Notes: generated by a model from the letters alone, not told the origin. A DNA stretch of 64,000 bases from CAWUEZ02 sp963921355 (GCA_963921355.3 OZ001190.1:4030001-4094000), one strand, 5' to 3'. Shown: positions 17,132-26,734, counted from the first letter of the stretch. Program-made: numbers and translations.

Positions 17132-18121
17132 ATGGATCACGGTCGTATCAACGCCGATCTCGCGCGCCGCCTCATGGTTCTGCGGGACCGGATCGAGGCA
17201 CATGAGATCCCGGCGTCGAAGCTGGACGAAAGCCTGAACATCGCGATCTGGAACGTCCGGGACTTCGGCAAGAAGCGGCGCTCCAAGGACGCGATCCACA
17301 TGATCGCGGAGATCCTCTACCAGTTCGATCTGATCGCTTTCGTCGAGCTCGGCGAGAACCTGGCCGATCTGCGCAAGGTGCTCGACATCCTGGGGCCCTA
17401 TTGGGACATCGTCTTCAACGACGCGACCCCGGGCTACGCCGGCAACAACGAGCGCATCGGCTTCCTGTTCGCCAAGCGCATGGTCGTGTTCAACGGGTTT
17501 GCCGCCGAGGTCGATCCGAAGACCGAACGCCCGACAGGCACAGGTGCCGACGGCCGGCGCTACGACTACGAACCGCAGTTCACCTTCTGGCGGTCCCCGT
17601 ACATGGCGTCGTTCCGGGCCGGGACATTCGACTTCGTGATGGTCGCCACGCATATCCGCTGGGACTCGGGCTTCGAGGATCGCCGCATCGCCGAGCTCGA
17701 CTACCTGGCGCGCTGGCTCGACAAACGGCGCAGGAAGAAGACGGTGGTCGACAAGGACATGATCGTGGTCGGGGACTTCAACACGCCCAGCATGGATGTC
17801 GACGACGCGTTCTTCGGGGCCCTGACCGGCCACGGACTCCGGGTCCCTGCCGCCCTGAAAGAGGCCGGCGACTCCAACTTGAGCGGCGGCAAGCGCTACG
17901 ACCACATACTGCACTATCCGCGCGAGACCAAGACGTTCACCGATCACGGCGGCGTCCTGCGGTTCGCCACCAAGCGCAACTACAGGACGCTGTTCCCGGA
18001 TATCGCGGATGCCGAGGCCTTCACCTATCAGCTTTCAGATCACTTCCCGGTCTGGGCCCAGATCGACACGGATCTGGACGACGAACGCCTGGAGCAGATC
18101 ATCGCCAGAGACCGGGACTGA
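17132..18121 (+). CDS. Endonuclease/exonuclease/phosphatase family protein
   Basis: This 329-residue protein has the EEP (DNase I-like) fold. Motifs in order are IAIWNVRDFG (Asn near the first metal site), AFVELGENLADL (metal-binding Glu), VATHIRWDS (His), IVVGDFNTPSMD (Asp-x-Asn) and QLSDHFPVWAQI (the closing Asp-His pair). It lacks an obvious signal peptide. The family covers nucleases, sphingomyelinases and inositol phosphatases, and the specific substrate is not evident. The start ATG 17132 is preceded by GGGGGTGAGAG. It converges on the GNAT gene with only six bases between the stop codons. Confidence 0.88.
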   Translation: MDHGRINADLARRLMVLRDRIEAHEIPASKLDESLNIAIWNVRDFGKKRRSKDAIHMIAEILYQFDLIAFVELGENLADLRKVLDILGPYWDIVFNDATPGYAGNNERIGFLFAKRMVVFNGFAAEVDPKTERPTGTGADGRRYDYEPQFTFWRSPYMASFRAGTFDFVMVATHIRWDSGFEDRRIAELDYLARWLDKRRRKKTVVDKDMIVVGDFNTPSMDVDDAFFGALTGHGLRVPAALKEAGDSNLSGGKRYDHILHYPRETKTFTDHGGVLRFATKRNYRTLFPDIADAEAFTYQLSDHFPVWAQIDTDLDDERLEQIIARDRD

Positions 18122-18127
18122 CGACGG

Positions 18128-18589
18128 TCAAAGCATCAACAGCAGGCGCGGCCCGATCTCCTCGAAGCCGTTGCGCTCATAGAAAGCCAGCGACCGGGCC
18201 CAGGCGGGCTGCGTCGGAGCGCCGACCTCGAGCCGTTGCCAACCGCGGGCCCGGCCGCGCGATACGGCGGCGTCGAGAAGGGCTGCCGCGACCTTCCGGG
18301 ATCGATACGGCGGCTCGACGTATAACTCGGTGATCGTGGCGAACGCACCGCCCGCGTAATACGCAACACTCTCGCTCAGCATCATGACGCCGATCGGCGG
18401 TCCGTCGGCGCTCGCAAGCAGCCCGAGCACCCGGCGGTCGGCCACGACCCGTCCGGCCGTGCCCACCATCGCGTCCCGGCCCGGCGCCGTGGTCGAGCCC
18501 AGTTCGGTCAACAGGGCGCTCAACAGCGTTGCCACGACACCGGCATCCGCCGGCGTGGCTTCGCGCACCGCGATCGGCTGGTCGACCAT
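18128..18589 (-). CDS. GNAT family N-acetyltransferase
   Basis: This 153-residue GNAT-fold protein contains ATITELYVEPPYRSRKVAAALLDAA, with the R-x-x-x-A acetyl-CoA pyrophosphate loop after strand beta-4, and the C-terminal ARSLAFYERNGFEEIG typical of the family. The acceptor substrate is not predictable. ATG 18589 has GGAGG six bases upstream. It lies 11 bases after the CoA-transferase stop on the same strand, so the two are probably translated from one mRNA. Confidence 0.88.
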   Translation of the reverse strand: MVDQPIAVREATPADAGVVATLLSALLTELGSTTAPGRDAMVGTAGRVVADRRVLGLLASADGPPIGVMMLSESVAYYAGGAFATITELYVEPPYRSRKVAAALLDAAVSRGRARGWQRLEVGAPTQPAWARSLAFYERNGFEEIGPRLLLML

Positions 18590-18600
18590 CCCCGCCTCCG

Positions 18601-19809
18601 TCAGCCCAGCACGCCGTCGTCCTTGAGGGCGGCGATCTCGGCCTCGGAGAACCCGGCTTCCGCCAGGACCGAGCCGCCATGCTCGCCGAGCGCGGGCGGC
18701 GGGCGATCGATGGCCGGCCCATCGGCCGCGCTCTCATAGGCGGCACCGATCAGCCGCACCGGCGCGTCGAAGCCGGTCGGCGCCGGGACGTCGACCAGGA
18801 CCGAGCGGTGCGTCAGTTGCGGCTCGGCAACCGCCTCGGGGATGGTGTTCACCTTGGCGATCGGCACACCGCGCCCGCCGATCTTCGCCGCCCAGACGTC
18901 GGCCGTGTCCTTGGCGAAGGCCTCACGCAGCGCCAGATCGACCGCCTCGCGGTTCTCGATCCGGGCCTTGCTGTCAGCGAACCGCGGGTCGTCCAGCAGA
19001 TGGGCGATGCCGAGTTCCTCGAACGCGGCCGTCACATGGTTCTGCATGGTGGCCGACATCAGCACCATGCCCTCGGCGCAGTCGAAACCGTTGGCGGTCG
19101 GCAGGTAGGTCGCCGAACTGTTGCCGATCAGCGCACCGGGATTGCCGTCGACCAGCCACTGTCCCATGGACGGGGCCTGAATGTTGAGGGCGGCGTCCAG
19201 CATGGCGACGTCCAGAAACTGGCCCTCGCCGGTGCGTTGGCGCCGGAACAAGGCGGCCGCCACCGCATAGGCCGCCGTCATCCCGGAAAACAGGTCGACC
19301 GGGAAATAGCCGGTGCGCAGCGGCCCGGTCATGGCATCGCCATTGGACGCCATTATGCCCGACGCCGCCTGCACCGCCCCATCATAGGCGCCCTGGGTGG
19401 CCCGCGGGCCGGTGCGGCCGAAACCGGTGATCTGGCAGTACACCACGTCCGGTTTGAGGGCTCGGACGTCTTCCCAGCCGAGACCGAGCCGTTCAGCCAC
19501 GCCGCCCCGGAAGTTCTGTGCCACCACATCGGCGCCCTCGATCAGACGCCGGGCGACCTCCCGGCCGCGCGGTTCTTTCAGGTCCAGCGCGATGCTGCGC
19601 TTGCCATGGTTCAGCGCCAGAAACGCCGAGGCCATGTCGTGTTCGGTATGGGGGCTCGGGATCATCCGATTGCGCATCTGGTCGCCGACGCCCGGCGGTT
19701 CGATCTTGATGACGTCCGCCCCCTCCATCGCGAGTTGCGCGGTCAGATACGGACCCGACAGGACCTGGGTGAAATCGACAACGCGGATCCCCTCGAATGC
19801 CCGTGGCAC
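18601..19809 (-). CDS. Family III CoA-transferase (CaiB/BaiF)
   Basis: This protein of about 402 residues moves CoA between carboxylic acids. Family features are FEGIRVVDFTQVLSGPYLT, LAMEGADVIKIEPPGVGDQMR, SIALDLKEPRGRE and the catalytic-Asp region AYDGAVQAASGIMAS. GTG 19809 is chosen as start because AGAGGAGG lies seven bases before it. The in-frame GTG at 19830 would place this ribosome site inside the coding region. CoA donor and acceptor are unknown. It is co-directional with the GNAT gene and divergent from the DUF169 gene at 19890. Confidence 0.9.
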   Translation of the reverse strand: MPRAFEGIRVVDFTQVLSGPYLTAQLAMEGADVIKIEPPGVGDQMRNRMIPSPHTEHDMASAFLALNHGKRSIALDLKEPRGREVARRLIEGADVVAQNFRGGVAERLGLGWEDVRALKPDVVYCQITGFGRTGPRATQGAYDGAVQAASGIMASNGDAMTGPLRTGYFPVDLFSGMTAAYAVAAALFRRQRTGEGQFLDVAMLDAALNIQAPSMGQWLVDGNPGALIGNSSATYLPTANGFDCAEGMVLMSATMQNHVTAAFEELGIAHLLDDPRFADSKARIENREAVDLALREAFAKDTADVWAAKIGGRGVPIAKVNTIPEAVAEPQLTHRSVLVDVPAPTGFDAPVRLIGAAYESAADGPAIDRPPPALGEHGGSVLAEAGFSEAEIAALKDDGVLG

Positions 19810-19889
19810 CGTCTCGCCTCCTCTGTTCACTTCCGGGTCTTGTCGCCCGACCCCGTCGCGCTCACGCTAGCACGAAACGGGAGGACACC

Positions 19890-20702
19890 ATGGCGGCCAC
19901 CAAGAAGGCAAAGCGCAAGAAAGAACCGGTGATCACCGGTGAAGAGATCAAACAGGCAGCGGCGGAACTGAGCGATCTGTTGAAGCTGCGCACCTTGCCC
20001 TTCGGGATGAAACTGTTCGAGGACGCAGAGGACATGCGCAAGGTTCCCGGCCTGCGCACCCCGACCGACGGCATCCCGTTCACCACCTGCCAGCTGGTCA
20101 CCCAGGTCCGGACCGCCGGTTTCACCCTGGGCATCGTCCGCGACAACCTCCGGCCGAACGCCAGTTGCGGGGCCAATATCGGCCTCGAGGAGGTGCCGGA
20201 GCGGCTGGCCTCCGGCGAGCAGATGACCGGCGTGTGGTTCGACAACCAGGAAGCGGCCCGCAGGCACCAGGCGGAAATGCCGCGTGTGGCGCCCGGACGC
20301 TATTCGGGCCTCTGCGCCTCGCCGCTGCGCACCGGCCGACTGGATCCACCCGATGTCTGCCTGTTCTACGCCTCGCCCGGTCAGATGATCCTGTTCATCA
20401 ACGGCCTGCAGTTCAAAACCTATCGGCGCTCCGACTTCACGGTCACCGGCGAGAGCGCCTGCGCCGACAGCTGGGGCCGGGCGCTGTCGACCCGCCAGAC
20501 CAGCCTGTCGATCCCATGCTATGCGGAACGTCGCTATGGCGGAGTCGCCGACGACGAACTCCTGATCGCCTGTCCCTCGGACGAGTTCCTGCGCGGCGTC
20601 GACGGGCTGAAGGGCCTGGCGAAGAACGGCCTGCGCTATCCCTATCCCCCGTTCGGCGCCTTCGCCGACCCGGCGATCGGCATGTCCAAGAGTTACGGAT
20701 AG
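19890..20702 (+). CDS. DUF169 family protein
   Basis: This 270-residue cytosolic protein begins with a Lys-rich tail (MAATKKAKRKKEP). It has DUF169 features: LPFGMKLFED near residue 50, the CQLVTQVRTAGFTLGI segment, CGANIGLEEVPE, VCLFYASPGQM and the late SIPCYAERRYGG region. Several conserved Cys residues (in TTCQ, ASCGA, DVCLF, SACAD and IPCY) suggest metal or redox chemistry, but the family has no firm function. The start ATG 19890 follows GGGAGGACACC, and the longer frame to 19797 overlaps the divergent CoA-transferase start region. It is transcribed away from that gene across a short shared promoter region. Confidence 0.85.
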   Translation: MAATKKAKRKKEPVITGEEIKQAAAELSDLLKLRTLPFGMKLFEDAEDMRKVPGLRTPTDGIPFTTCQLVTQVRTAGFTLGIVRDNLRPNASCGANIGLEEVPERLASGEQMTGVWFDNQEAARRHQAEMPRVAPGRYSGLCASPLRTGRLDPPDVCLFYASPGQMILFINGLQFKTYRRSDFTVTGESACADSWGRALSTRQTSLSIPCYAERRYGGVADDELLIACPSDEFLRGVDGLKGLAKNGLRYPYPPFGAFADPAIGMSKSYG

Positions 20703-20713
20703 GCGGCCTATCG

Positions 20714-20819
20714 CCCTTCGACACGCCTCTGGGTCAGGCCCAGGGGCTGTTCAGGAAAAGGTCACTTTATCAACCTCGCCCTGAGCAGCCCCGGATCTCA
20801 TCCTGGGCATGTCGAAGGG
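20714..20819. repeat. Palindromic repeat class A, complete two-armed copy
   Basis: The element opens CCCTTCGACACGCC and closes GGCATGTCGAAGGG, with an inner TCAGGCCCAGGGGCTGTTCAG and CCTCGCCCTGAGCAGCCCCGG region. The whole element folds into a long imperfect stem. It follows the DUF169 stop by 12 bases. The rest of the gap to 20988 is AT-richer (20845-20945), holds no gene that I can support, and has one more GGCGTGTCGAAGG arm at 20971-20983. Confidence 0.8.
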
Positions 20820-20988
20820 CGGGTCGCCTAAACGCTTCAACCTCTACCGCTACAAAAAACTGATTTTGCAGTTTGACCGAGAGCAAGTCGCGACATCGGG
20901 TGATGCGGTCAGCGAGAATTCATAACAGTAGTATATCAGGGAAATTCGGGGCGCCGCCAGGGCAGCTCGCGGCGTGTCGAAGGCCGTC

Positions 20989-22218
20989 TTAGCGATACGT
21001 CCTGAGCCGCAGCGTGCCCAGCAGCAGGAACGCGGCGACACCGGCGAGGATCAGCAGCGACGCGTCGAAGGCGCCGGTTGCGTCGTAGACCAGGCCCAGC
21101 AGGATCGGCCCACCGGCGCCGCCGACCTCCGCCGCCGAGAAGAACAGGCCGCTGGCGGTTCCCGCCCGCGCTTCGCCCACCCCTTTGGTCTCCACCAGGG
21201 TGAGGATCGCCACCGTCATCAGCGACGACCGGGCGATCCCCTGCAGCGCGAGACCGATCGTCAATGCCGGCTGGCCCGCAACCCACAACAGCAGGCAGGC
21301 GAGCAAGGCCGCGACCGCCAAACCGCCGAGCACCAGATAACGTCGCTCGGGTGTGGCCAGACGCGGAATGGTGAGCGACGCGGCGATCCCGATCAGTGTC
21401 GGCACCGTCGCCCAGTAGCCCGCCTGCACCGCCGTCATGCCGCCGACCCGCAGGATCTCGGGCAGCCAGTTCGAGAGGCCATGGTTGAGGGTGAAGATCG
21501 CCACGCTCATCACCAGCAGCAATCGGACGGCCGGCAGGCGCAGCAGCTCGCCGATGACCTCGCGCTGCGGGCGCGGTTTACCGACCGATGCCGGCGGGTC
21601 GTGGCGCCGGGCGGCCGGCAGGCTGGCGATCGTGAACCAGACCAGCGCGCCGATCGCCGACACTCCGGCCCACAGAATCAGGACCGCGCGCCAGTCGTCG
21701 GAGAAGGCCGGCATCAGCACCGAGTTGGTCAGCGACAGGGCGGCGATCGAGCCCAGCGCCGGACCGGTGATGTAGATCCCCATCGCCAGGCCGCGGTCGC
21801 TGCCGGTGAACCAGCGCGCGATCTCCTTCGGCGCCCCGGCGGAAACGATCGGCCCGCCGATCCCGAACAGACCGACCGCCAGATAGAGCACAATCACGTT
21901 GTCGGCGATGCCACGCAGCAGGCCGGAGAGCGCGATGATCAGAGCCCCCAGAAAGACCGCCCGTCGCGCGCCGACGCGGTCGAGGAAACCGCCGCACGGA
22001 ACCGCGGCCGCGATATAGACCAGCTGCCAGATGCCGAGCACGCCGCCCATCGTCGTATGGCTGATCGCGAGGTCCTGGGTGATCGGAACGATCAGGGGGG
22101 CGAGCCCGGTGATGGTCAGGCCGAAGCAGAAGTAGACGGTCCACACGCCGAACAGGATCGCCCAGCGGATGGCAGGCGGTTCTTCGGTCTCGACGGTTTC
22201 CGCGGCGGATGGGTTCAA
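20989..22218 (-). CDS. Major facilitator superfamily transporter
   Basis: This 409-residue protein has twelve hydrophobic segments in two six-helix halves. The loop 2-3 motif GGFLDRVGARRAVFLGALI is a good match to the MFS signature G-x-x-x-D-R-x-G-R-R. The central loop (SLPAARRHDPPASVGKPRPQ) is hydrophilic. The closest style is the CynX/NimT or oxalate/formate-antiporter-like group of organic-anion carriers (by eye, uncertain). It lies 24 bases downstream of the acyl-CoA ligase gene on the same strand, so it may import the acid that the ligase activates. Confidence 0.9.
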   Translation of the reverse strand: MNPSAAETVETEEPPAIRWAILFGVWTVYFCFGLTITGLAPLIVPITQDLAISHTTMGGVLGIWQLVYIAAAVPCGGFLDRVGARRAVFLGALIIALSGLLRGIADNVIVLYLAVGLFGIGGPIVSAGAPKEIARWFTGSDRGLAMGIYITGPALGSIAALSLTNSVLMPAFSDDWRAVLILWAGVSAIGALVWFTIASLPAARRHDPPASVGKPRPQREVIGELLRLPAVRLLLVMSVAIFTLNHGLSNWLPEILRVGGMTAVQAGYWATVPTLIGIAASLTIPRLATPERRYLVLGGLAVAALLACLLLWVAGQPALTIGLALQGIARSSLMTVAILTLVETKGVGEARAGTASGLFFSAAEVGGAGGPILLGLVYDATGAFDASLLILAGVAAFLLLGTLRLRTYR

Positions 22219-22242
22219 CGCCGCACGCTCAAGGCTGGCCCG

Positions 22243-23889
22243 TCATTCGTCGACCGTCGGCAGAACATGGTCCTTGAAGCGCTCGCGCAGCGTTAACTTG
22301 GAGAGCTTGCCGGTCGCCGTATGCGGCAGGTCATCGACGAAGACCACGTCGTCCGGCAACCACCACTTGGCGACCTTGTCGCTGAGGAACGCCCTGACCT
22401 CGTCCCGGGTCGTGGTCTGCCCCTCATTCAGGCGGGCCACCAGCAGCGGGCGTTCGGACCATTTCGGATGGTCGGCCGCGATGACGGCGCACTCGGCGAT
22501 CGCCGGATGCGCCAGCGCCGCGCTCTCGAGATCCAGCGAACTGATCCACTCGCCGCCCGACTTGATCACGTCCTTGGTGCGATCGACGATGTAGAGGAAG
22601 CCGTACTCGTCGATCCGGGCGACATCGCCGGTCCGCAGCCAGCCCTCTGAATCGAACGCCGCCTCGCTGGCCGCATCGTTCTCGAAATACCCGCTCATCA
22701 CGCCGTGGCCGCGCACCAGAAGCTCGCCGAACGCTTCGCCGTCATGGGGCAGCGGGGTGCCGGCATCGTCGACGATCTTCAGATCGCAGCCGAACATCCG
22801 ACGGCCCTGGCTGTTCTTGAATGGCAGGCGTTCCTCGGTCGACAGCGGGTCGAACTGCGTGCCCATGGTGGTCAGCGTGCCGACCGGGCTCATCTCGGTC
22901 ATGCCCCAGCCGTGCACGACCCGGACTCCGAAATCGACCTCAAACTCCCGGATCATCGGTTCCGGAGCGGCCGAACCGCCGATCACCACCACCTCGAAAC
23001 CCTCCGGTTTGCGCCCCTTAGCGCGCATTTCCGCCAGCAGGCCCATCCAGACCGTCGGCACGCCCCAGGCCGATGTGACCTTCTCCTCGTCCATCAGGGC
23101 GAACAGGTTCGGCCCGTCGAGACGGGGTCCGGGCAGCACGAGCCGGGTCCCGGTCAGCGGCACCGCATAGGGCAGCCCCCAGGCATTGACGTGAAACAGG
23201 GGAACGACCGGCAGGATCGTGTCCCGCGGCGTCAAACCGACCTCGGCGGCGACCGCCAGCAGACCGTAGGAGTGCAGCAGGGTCGAGCGGTGGGAGTACA
23301 GCACTCCCTTCGGCTCGCCGGTCGTGCCCGAGGTGTAGCAGATGCCGCTGGCGGTATGCTCGTCGAATTCCGGCCAGTCGATGGCCGGCGCCTCTCCCGC
23401 CAGCAGCTCCTCGTAGCAGAGTGCGTCGGCCAGCCCGTCCGCCGGCATCGCGTCGCGGTCGGCCAGGACCACGTAGCGCAGATCGGACGGCAGGCGATCA
23501 CGAAGCCCGGCGACCAGTTGCACGAAGGTCGCGTCGAGAAACAGCAACCGGTCCTTGGCGTGATTGACGATGTAGATCAGCTGGTCGGCGAACAGCCGGG
23601 GATTGATGGTGTGGCAGACCGCCCCGATCCCCGAGATTCCGTAGTAAAGCTCGAGATGGCGGTAGCCGTTCCATGCCAGGGTCGCCACACGGTCGCCCGG
23701 CCCGATCCCGAGCGCCCGCAGCGCGTGGGCCAGCTGCGCCGCCCGCGCCGCGAGGTCGCGGTAGGTGTAGCGGTGACGGTCGCCTTCGACTCGCGCGGAT
23801 ACGATCTCCTGGTCACTGCGAATCTCAGCGGCGTACTTGACGATGTCGGAGATCATCAGCGGCCGGTTCATCATCTGGCCGATCTGCAT
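22243..23889 (-). CDS. Acyl-CoA ligase, DmdB-like (3-methylmercaptopropionyl-CoA ligase type)
   Basis: This 548-residue AMP-forming acyl-CoA synthetase has P-loop YTSGTTGEPKG, GWGMTEMSP, the hinge YGFLYIVDRTKDVIKSGGEW and the catalytic Lys in TGKLSK. The opening GQMMNRPLMISDIV, CHTINPRLFADQLIYIVNHA and WWLPDDVVFVDDLPHTATGK match the DmdB group of medium/branched-chain ligases. DmdB activates 3-methylmercaptopropionate, but many relatives act on other short acids, so the substrate is open. It is expressed divergently from the SDR/kinase operon at 24084 and precedes an MFS transporter gene. Confidence 0.9.
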   Translation of the reverse strand: MQIGQMMNRPLMISDIVKYAAEIRSDQEIVSARVEGDRHRYTYRDLAARAAQLAHALRALGIGPGDRVATLAWNGYRHLELYYGISGIGAVCHTINPRLFADQLIYIVNHAKDRLLFLDATFVQLVAGLRDRLPSDLRYVVLADRDAMPADGLADALCYEELLAGEAPAIDWPEFDEHTASGICYTSGTTGEPKGVLYSHRSTLLHSYGLLAVAAEVGLTPRDTILPVVPLFHVNAWGLPYAVPLTGTRLVLPGPRLDGPNLFALMDEEKVTSAWGVPTVWMGLLAEMRAKGRKPEGFEVVVIGGSAAPEPMIREFEVDFGVRVVHGWGMTEMSPVGTLTTMGTQFDPLSTEERLPFKNSQGRRMFGCDLKIVDDAGTPLPHDGEAFGELLVRGHGVMSGYFENDAASEAAFDSEGWLRTGDVARIDEYGFLYIVDRTKDVIKSGGEWISSLDLESAALAHPAIAECAVIAADHPKWSERPLLVARLNEGQTTTRDEVRAFLSDKVAKWWLPDDVVFVDDLPHTATGKLSKLTLRERFKDHVLPTVDE

Positions 23890-24083
23890 GCCGTCCTCCC
23901 TAGCGACGGAATTGTTCGTTGTTCCCCGCTAAGTAGCCGCCGCCCGGCGCCCTGTCGAGGTTCTCAGGAGTGGGCCTTCGTCATCCGACCGCAGGCGCTC
24001 GACAGGAGATCGCCGACCCTCCTAAACTTCCGGCTCAATACAGCCCACCTGGCGTGGGCCCAATCTGAGGGGAAGGAGACGCC
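23890..24083. promoter_or_regulatory. Shared divergent upstream region
   Basis: About 190 bases separate the ligase start (-) from the first SDR start (+). The region must carry both promoters. I find no clear operator palindrome. GGGGAAGGAGACGCC at the right edge is a strong ribosome site for the SDR. Confidence 0.4.
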
Positions 24084-24863
24084 ATGGCGGCCGGCTCGGG
24101 ACGGCTGACTGGAAAGGTTGCGCTGGTGACGGGGGGCGCGTCGGGCATCGGTCGGGCGATCGCAGAAACCTTCCACGAGCAAGGTGCCGCGGTGGTGGTC
24201 GCTGATATCGATGAAACGCGCGGCGCCGCCGTCGCCGACGCCATCGGGGCCAGCTTCGTCTCCCTCGACGTCCGCGATCCTGTCGACTGGAGCCGGGCCA
24301 CCGAAACGGTGCTGGCCCAGCACGGGCGCCTGGATGCCGTCATCAACAACGCCGGCATCGGCGGCTCCGGCGGGTCGATCGAGGATGCCGAGGTCGCCGA
24401 CTGTGATCGGGTGATGGACGTCAACGCCAAGGGAGTGTTTCTCGGCTGCAAGTTCGCGATCGCGGCCATGAAGCAGAACCCGGCGCCGGCGGGCGGGTCG
24501 ATCGTCAACCTGTCGAGCATCGCCGGTCTTGTCGGCGCGCCGGCCATTCCGGTGTACTCCGCGTCCAAGGGAGCGGTCCGTCTGCTGACCAAGTCGGTCG
24601 CGCTGCACTGCGCCAAGAAGGGCTACGGGATCCGCTGCAATTCCGTACACCCGTCCTACACCGACACCCCGATGGTCGACCGCATGGTCGACGCCCACCA
24701 CAATCCCGACCGGCTGCGCGAGGCGCTCGAGACAGCGGCCCCGCTCGGCCGGATCGGCGAGCCGGGCGACGTCGCCGCCGCCGTGCTGTACCTGGCCAGC
24801 GACAACAGCGCGTTCGTCACCGGCACCGAGTTGACCGTCGACGGCGGGATCGTCGCGATGTAG
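24084..24863 (+). CDS. SDR family NAD(P)-dependent oxidoreductase
   Basis: This 259-residue classical SDR has TGGASGIGRAIAE (dinucleotide binding, about residues 16-28), NNAGIG, catalytic NLSS and YSASKGA, and the closing VTGTELTVDGGIV. The DI after beta-2 (VVVADIDE) favours NAD(H). It is the first gene of a + strand operon with a second SDR, a kinase-like gene and a tautomerase. It probably interconverts a hydroxy- and keto-acyl intermediate of that pathway (inference). The ATG is preceded by GGAAGGAGACGCC. Confidence 0.9.
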   Translation: MAAGSGRLTGKVALVTGGASGIGRAIAETFHEQGAAVVVADIDETRGAAVADAIGASFVSLDVRDPVDWSRATETVLAQHGRLDAVINNAGIGGSGGSIEDAEVADCDRVMDVNAKGVFLGCKFAIAAMKQNPAPAGGSIVNLSSIAGLVGAPAIPVYSASKGAVRLLTKSVALHCAKKGYGIRCNSVHPSYTDTPMVDRMVDAHHNPDRLREALETAAPLGRIGEPGDVAAAVLYLASDNSAFVTGTELTVDGGIVAM

Positions 24864-24899
24864 CGCGCCCAAGGGCGTCCGCCAGCAGGAGGCAAAGGC

Positions 24900-25664
24900 A
24901 TGTTCGATCTGACCGGAAAGGTCGCGCTGATCACCGGTTCGTCCCGCGGCATCGGCAAGGCGATTACCGAATGCATGGTCAGCCAGGGCGCCAAAGTCGT
25001 GATCTCGTCCCGCAAGGCCGACGCCTGCCAGGCCGTCGCCGACGCGATCACCGCCAAGGGTGGTGAGGCGGTGGCGATCCCCTGCAACATCGGCCGCAAG
25101 GAAGAACTGCAAGCGCTGGTCGATGGCAGTCGGGCGGCATTCGGCCGGATCGACACGCTGGTCTGCAATGCGGCCACCAATCCGGTCTTCGGCCCGATGC
25201 ACGAGGTCTCCGACGAGGCCTACGACAAGATCATGGATACCAACGTGAAGAGCGCCTTCTGGCTGTGCAACATGGTGTTGCCCGAGATGGCGGAGCGCGG
25301 CGACGGCACCGCCATTCTGATTTCGTCGATCGCCTCGATGTACGGCAACCGCAAGCTCGGGATCTATGGGATTTCCAAGGCCGCCGAGCAGCAACTGGTC
25401 CGCAACCTGGCCGTCGAATGGAGCCCCCGCGGGATCCGGATCAACGCGATCGCGCCGGGGCTGATCCGCACCGACTTCGCCCGCGCGCTCTGGGCAGACG
25501 AGAAGCGGCGCACCCTGATGGAGAAGGTCACCCCGCTACAGCGGATCGGGGAGCCCGAGGATATCGGCTGGCTGGCCGCCTATCTTGCCTCCGACGGCGC
25601 GCGGTTCATCACCGGCCAGACCATTGTCGCCGACGGTGGACGCACCATCGGCGACCCGTCCTGA
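24900..25664 (+). CDS. SDR family oxidoreductase, second gene of the operon
   Basis: This 254-residue classical SDR shows TGSSRGIGKAI, VISSRKADAC (Ser-Arg after beta-2, which favours NADP(H)), CNAATNP in place of NNAG, ISSIASMYGNRKLGIYGISK with catalytic Ser, Tyr and Lys, and FITGQTIVADGG. Its sequence resembles the DHRS4/FabG-like group. It starts 36 bases after the first SDR, behind CAGGAGGCAAAGGC. The different cofactor preference from its neighbour suggests the pair does not catalyse the same step. Confidence 0.9.
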   Translation: MFDLTGKVALITGSSRGIGKAITECMVSQGAKVVISSRKADACQAVADAITAKGGEAVAIPCNIGRKEELQALVDGSRAAFGRIDTLVCNAATNPVFGPMHEVSDEAYDKIMDTNVKSAFWLCNMVLPEMAERGDGTAILISSIASMYGNRKLGIYGISKAAEQQLVRNLAVEWSPRGIRINAIAPGLIRTDFARALWADEKRRTLMEKVTPLQRIGEPEDIGWLAAYLASDGARFITGQTIVADGGRTIGDPS

Positions 25665-25675
25665 GGGAGGCGAGG

Positions 25676-26734
25676 ATGGCGCATCTCGGCCCGGTCACCG
25701 ACGCCCACCGTTTCGACGAAACCGCCCTCGCCCGCTATCTCGGCGACGCCGGGTTGGACGGTTTCGGTGGCGGTATCACGGTGCGCCAGTTCCAGGGCGG
25801 CCAGTCGAACCCGACCTTCCGGATCGAGACCGCCGACGGCAACGACGCCTATGTGCTGCGCAAGAAGCCACCGGGCGAGTTGCTGCCGTCGGCCCACATG
25901 ATCGAGCGGGAATACCGGGTGATGGCGGCCCTGGCACAGACCGATGTCCCGGTCCCTGTGATGCGGCTGCTGTGCGAGGACACCGCCGTCATCGGCACCG
26001 CGTTCTACGTGATGGACTACCTCGACGGCCGGATCCCCGCCGAGCCCTCGCTCGATGAGGGGTACTCGCCGGAGGAACGGGCCGCGATCTGGGACAGCGC
26101 CAACGACGCGCTCGCCAAGCTTCACAACGTCGACCCCGAGGCGGTGGGGCTCGGAGATTTCGGGCGGCCCGCCAACTACTGCGCCCGCCAGATCGCGCGC
26201 TGGACCAAGCAGTTCGAGGCCTCGAAGACCGACCCGATGCCGGACATGGACCAGCTCATCGCGTGGCTGAACGACCAGCCGGACGTGACGGACGAGGTCG
26301 CCATCGTGCACGGCGACTACCGCCTGCCGAACCTGATGCTCCACCCGAGCGAGCCGAAGGTGATCGCCATTCTGGACTGGGAACTGGCGACCCTCGGCCA
26401 CCCGCTGTCCGATCTCGCCTATACCTGCATGTCCTACCGGATGCCCTATGACGAGAAGGCGCTGAAAGGGATGGTCGGCCTGGACCTCGCAAGCCTCGGC
26501 ATCCCGAGTCAGGACACGTATCTGGAGACCTACCGCCAGCGCACCGGGCGGGACCGGTTGCCCGACATGCGCTACTTCCACGCGCTGTCGTTCTTCAGGC
26601 TGGCGGCGATCTGTCAGGGTGTCTATTTCCGCGGCCTGCAGGGCAACGCCAGTTCCGAGGACGCGCTTGAGGTCGGCGCCAAGGCGCCGCGCCTCGCCGA
26701 GATCGGCTGGGCGATCGCCAACGGACAGGCGTAG
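25676..26734 (+). CDS. APH-like phosphotransferase (ACAD10/11 N-domain or LvaA type)
   Basis: This 352-residue kinase-fold protein has VRQFQGGQSNPTF (glycine-rich loop), YVLRKKPPGELLPSAH (the lysine plus the family sequence typical of ACAD10/11 N-domains), the catalytic loop HGDYRLPNLMLHP and ILDWELATLGHPLSDLAY. In animals this domain is fused to an acyl-CoA dehydrogenase and phosphorylates 4-hydroxyacyl-CoA. In Pseudomonas LvaA does the same for levulinate-derived 4-hydroxyvaleryl-CoA. The start ATG 25676, behind GGGAGGCGAGG, is 11 bases after the SDR stop, and the frame upstream is a shadow of that gene. A stand-alone ACAD11-like dehydrogenase lies at 29115. Confidence 0.92.
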   Translation: MAHLGPVTDAHRFDETALARYLGDAGLDGFGGGITVRQFQGGQSNPTFRIETADGNDAYVLRKKPPGELLPSAHMIEREYRVMAALAQTDVPVPVMRLLCEDTAVIGTAFYVMDYLDGRIPAEPSLDEGYSPEERAAIWDSANDALAKLHNVDPEAVGLGDFGRPANYCARQIARWTKQFEASKTDPMPDMDQLIAWLNDQPDVTDEVAIVHGDYRLPNLMLHPSEPKVIAILDWELATLGHPLSDLAYTCMSYRMPYDEKALKGMVGLDLASLGIPSQDTYLETYRQRTGRDRLPDMRYFHALSFFRLAAICQGVYFRGLQGNASSEDALEVGAKAPRLAEIGWAIANGQA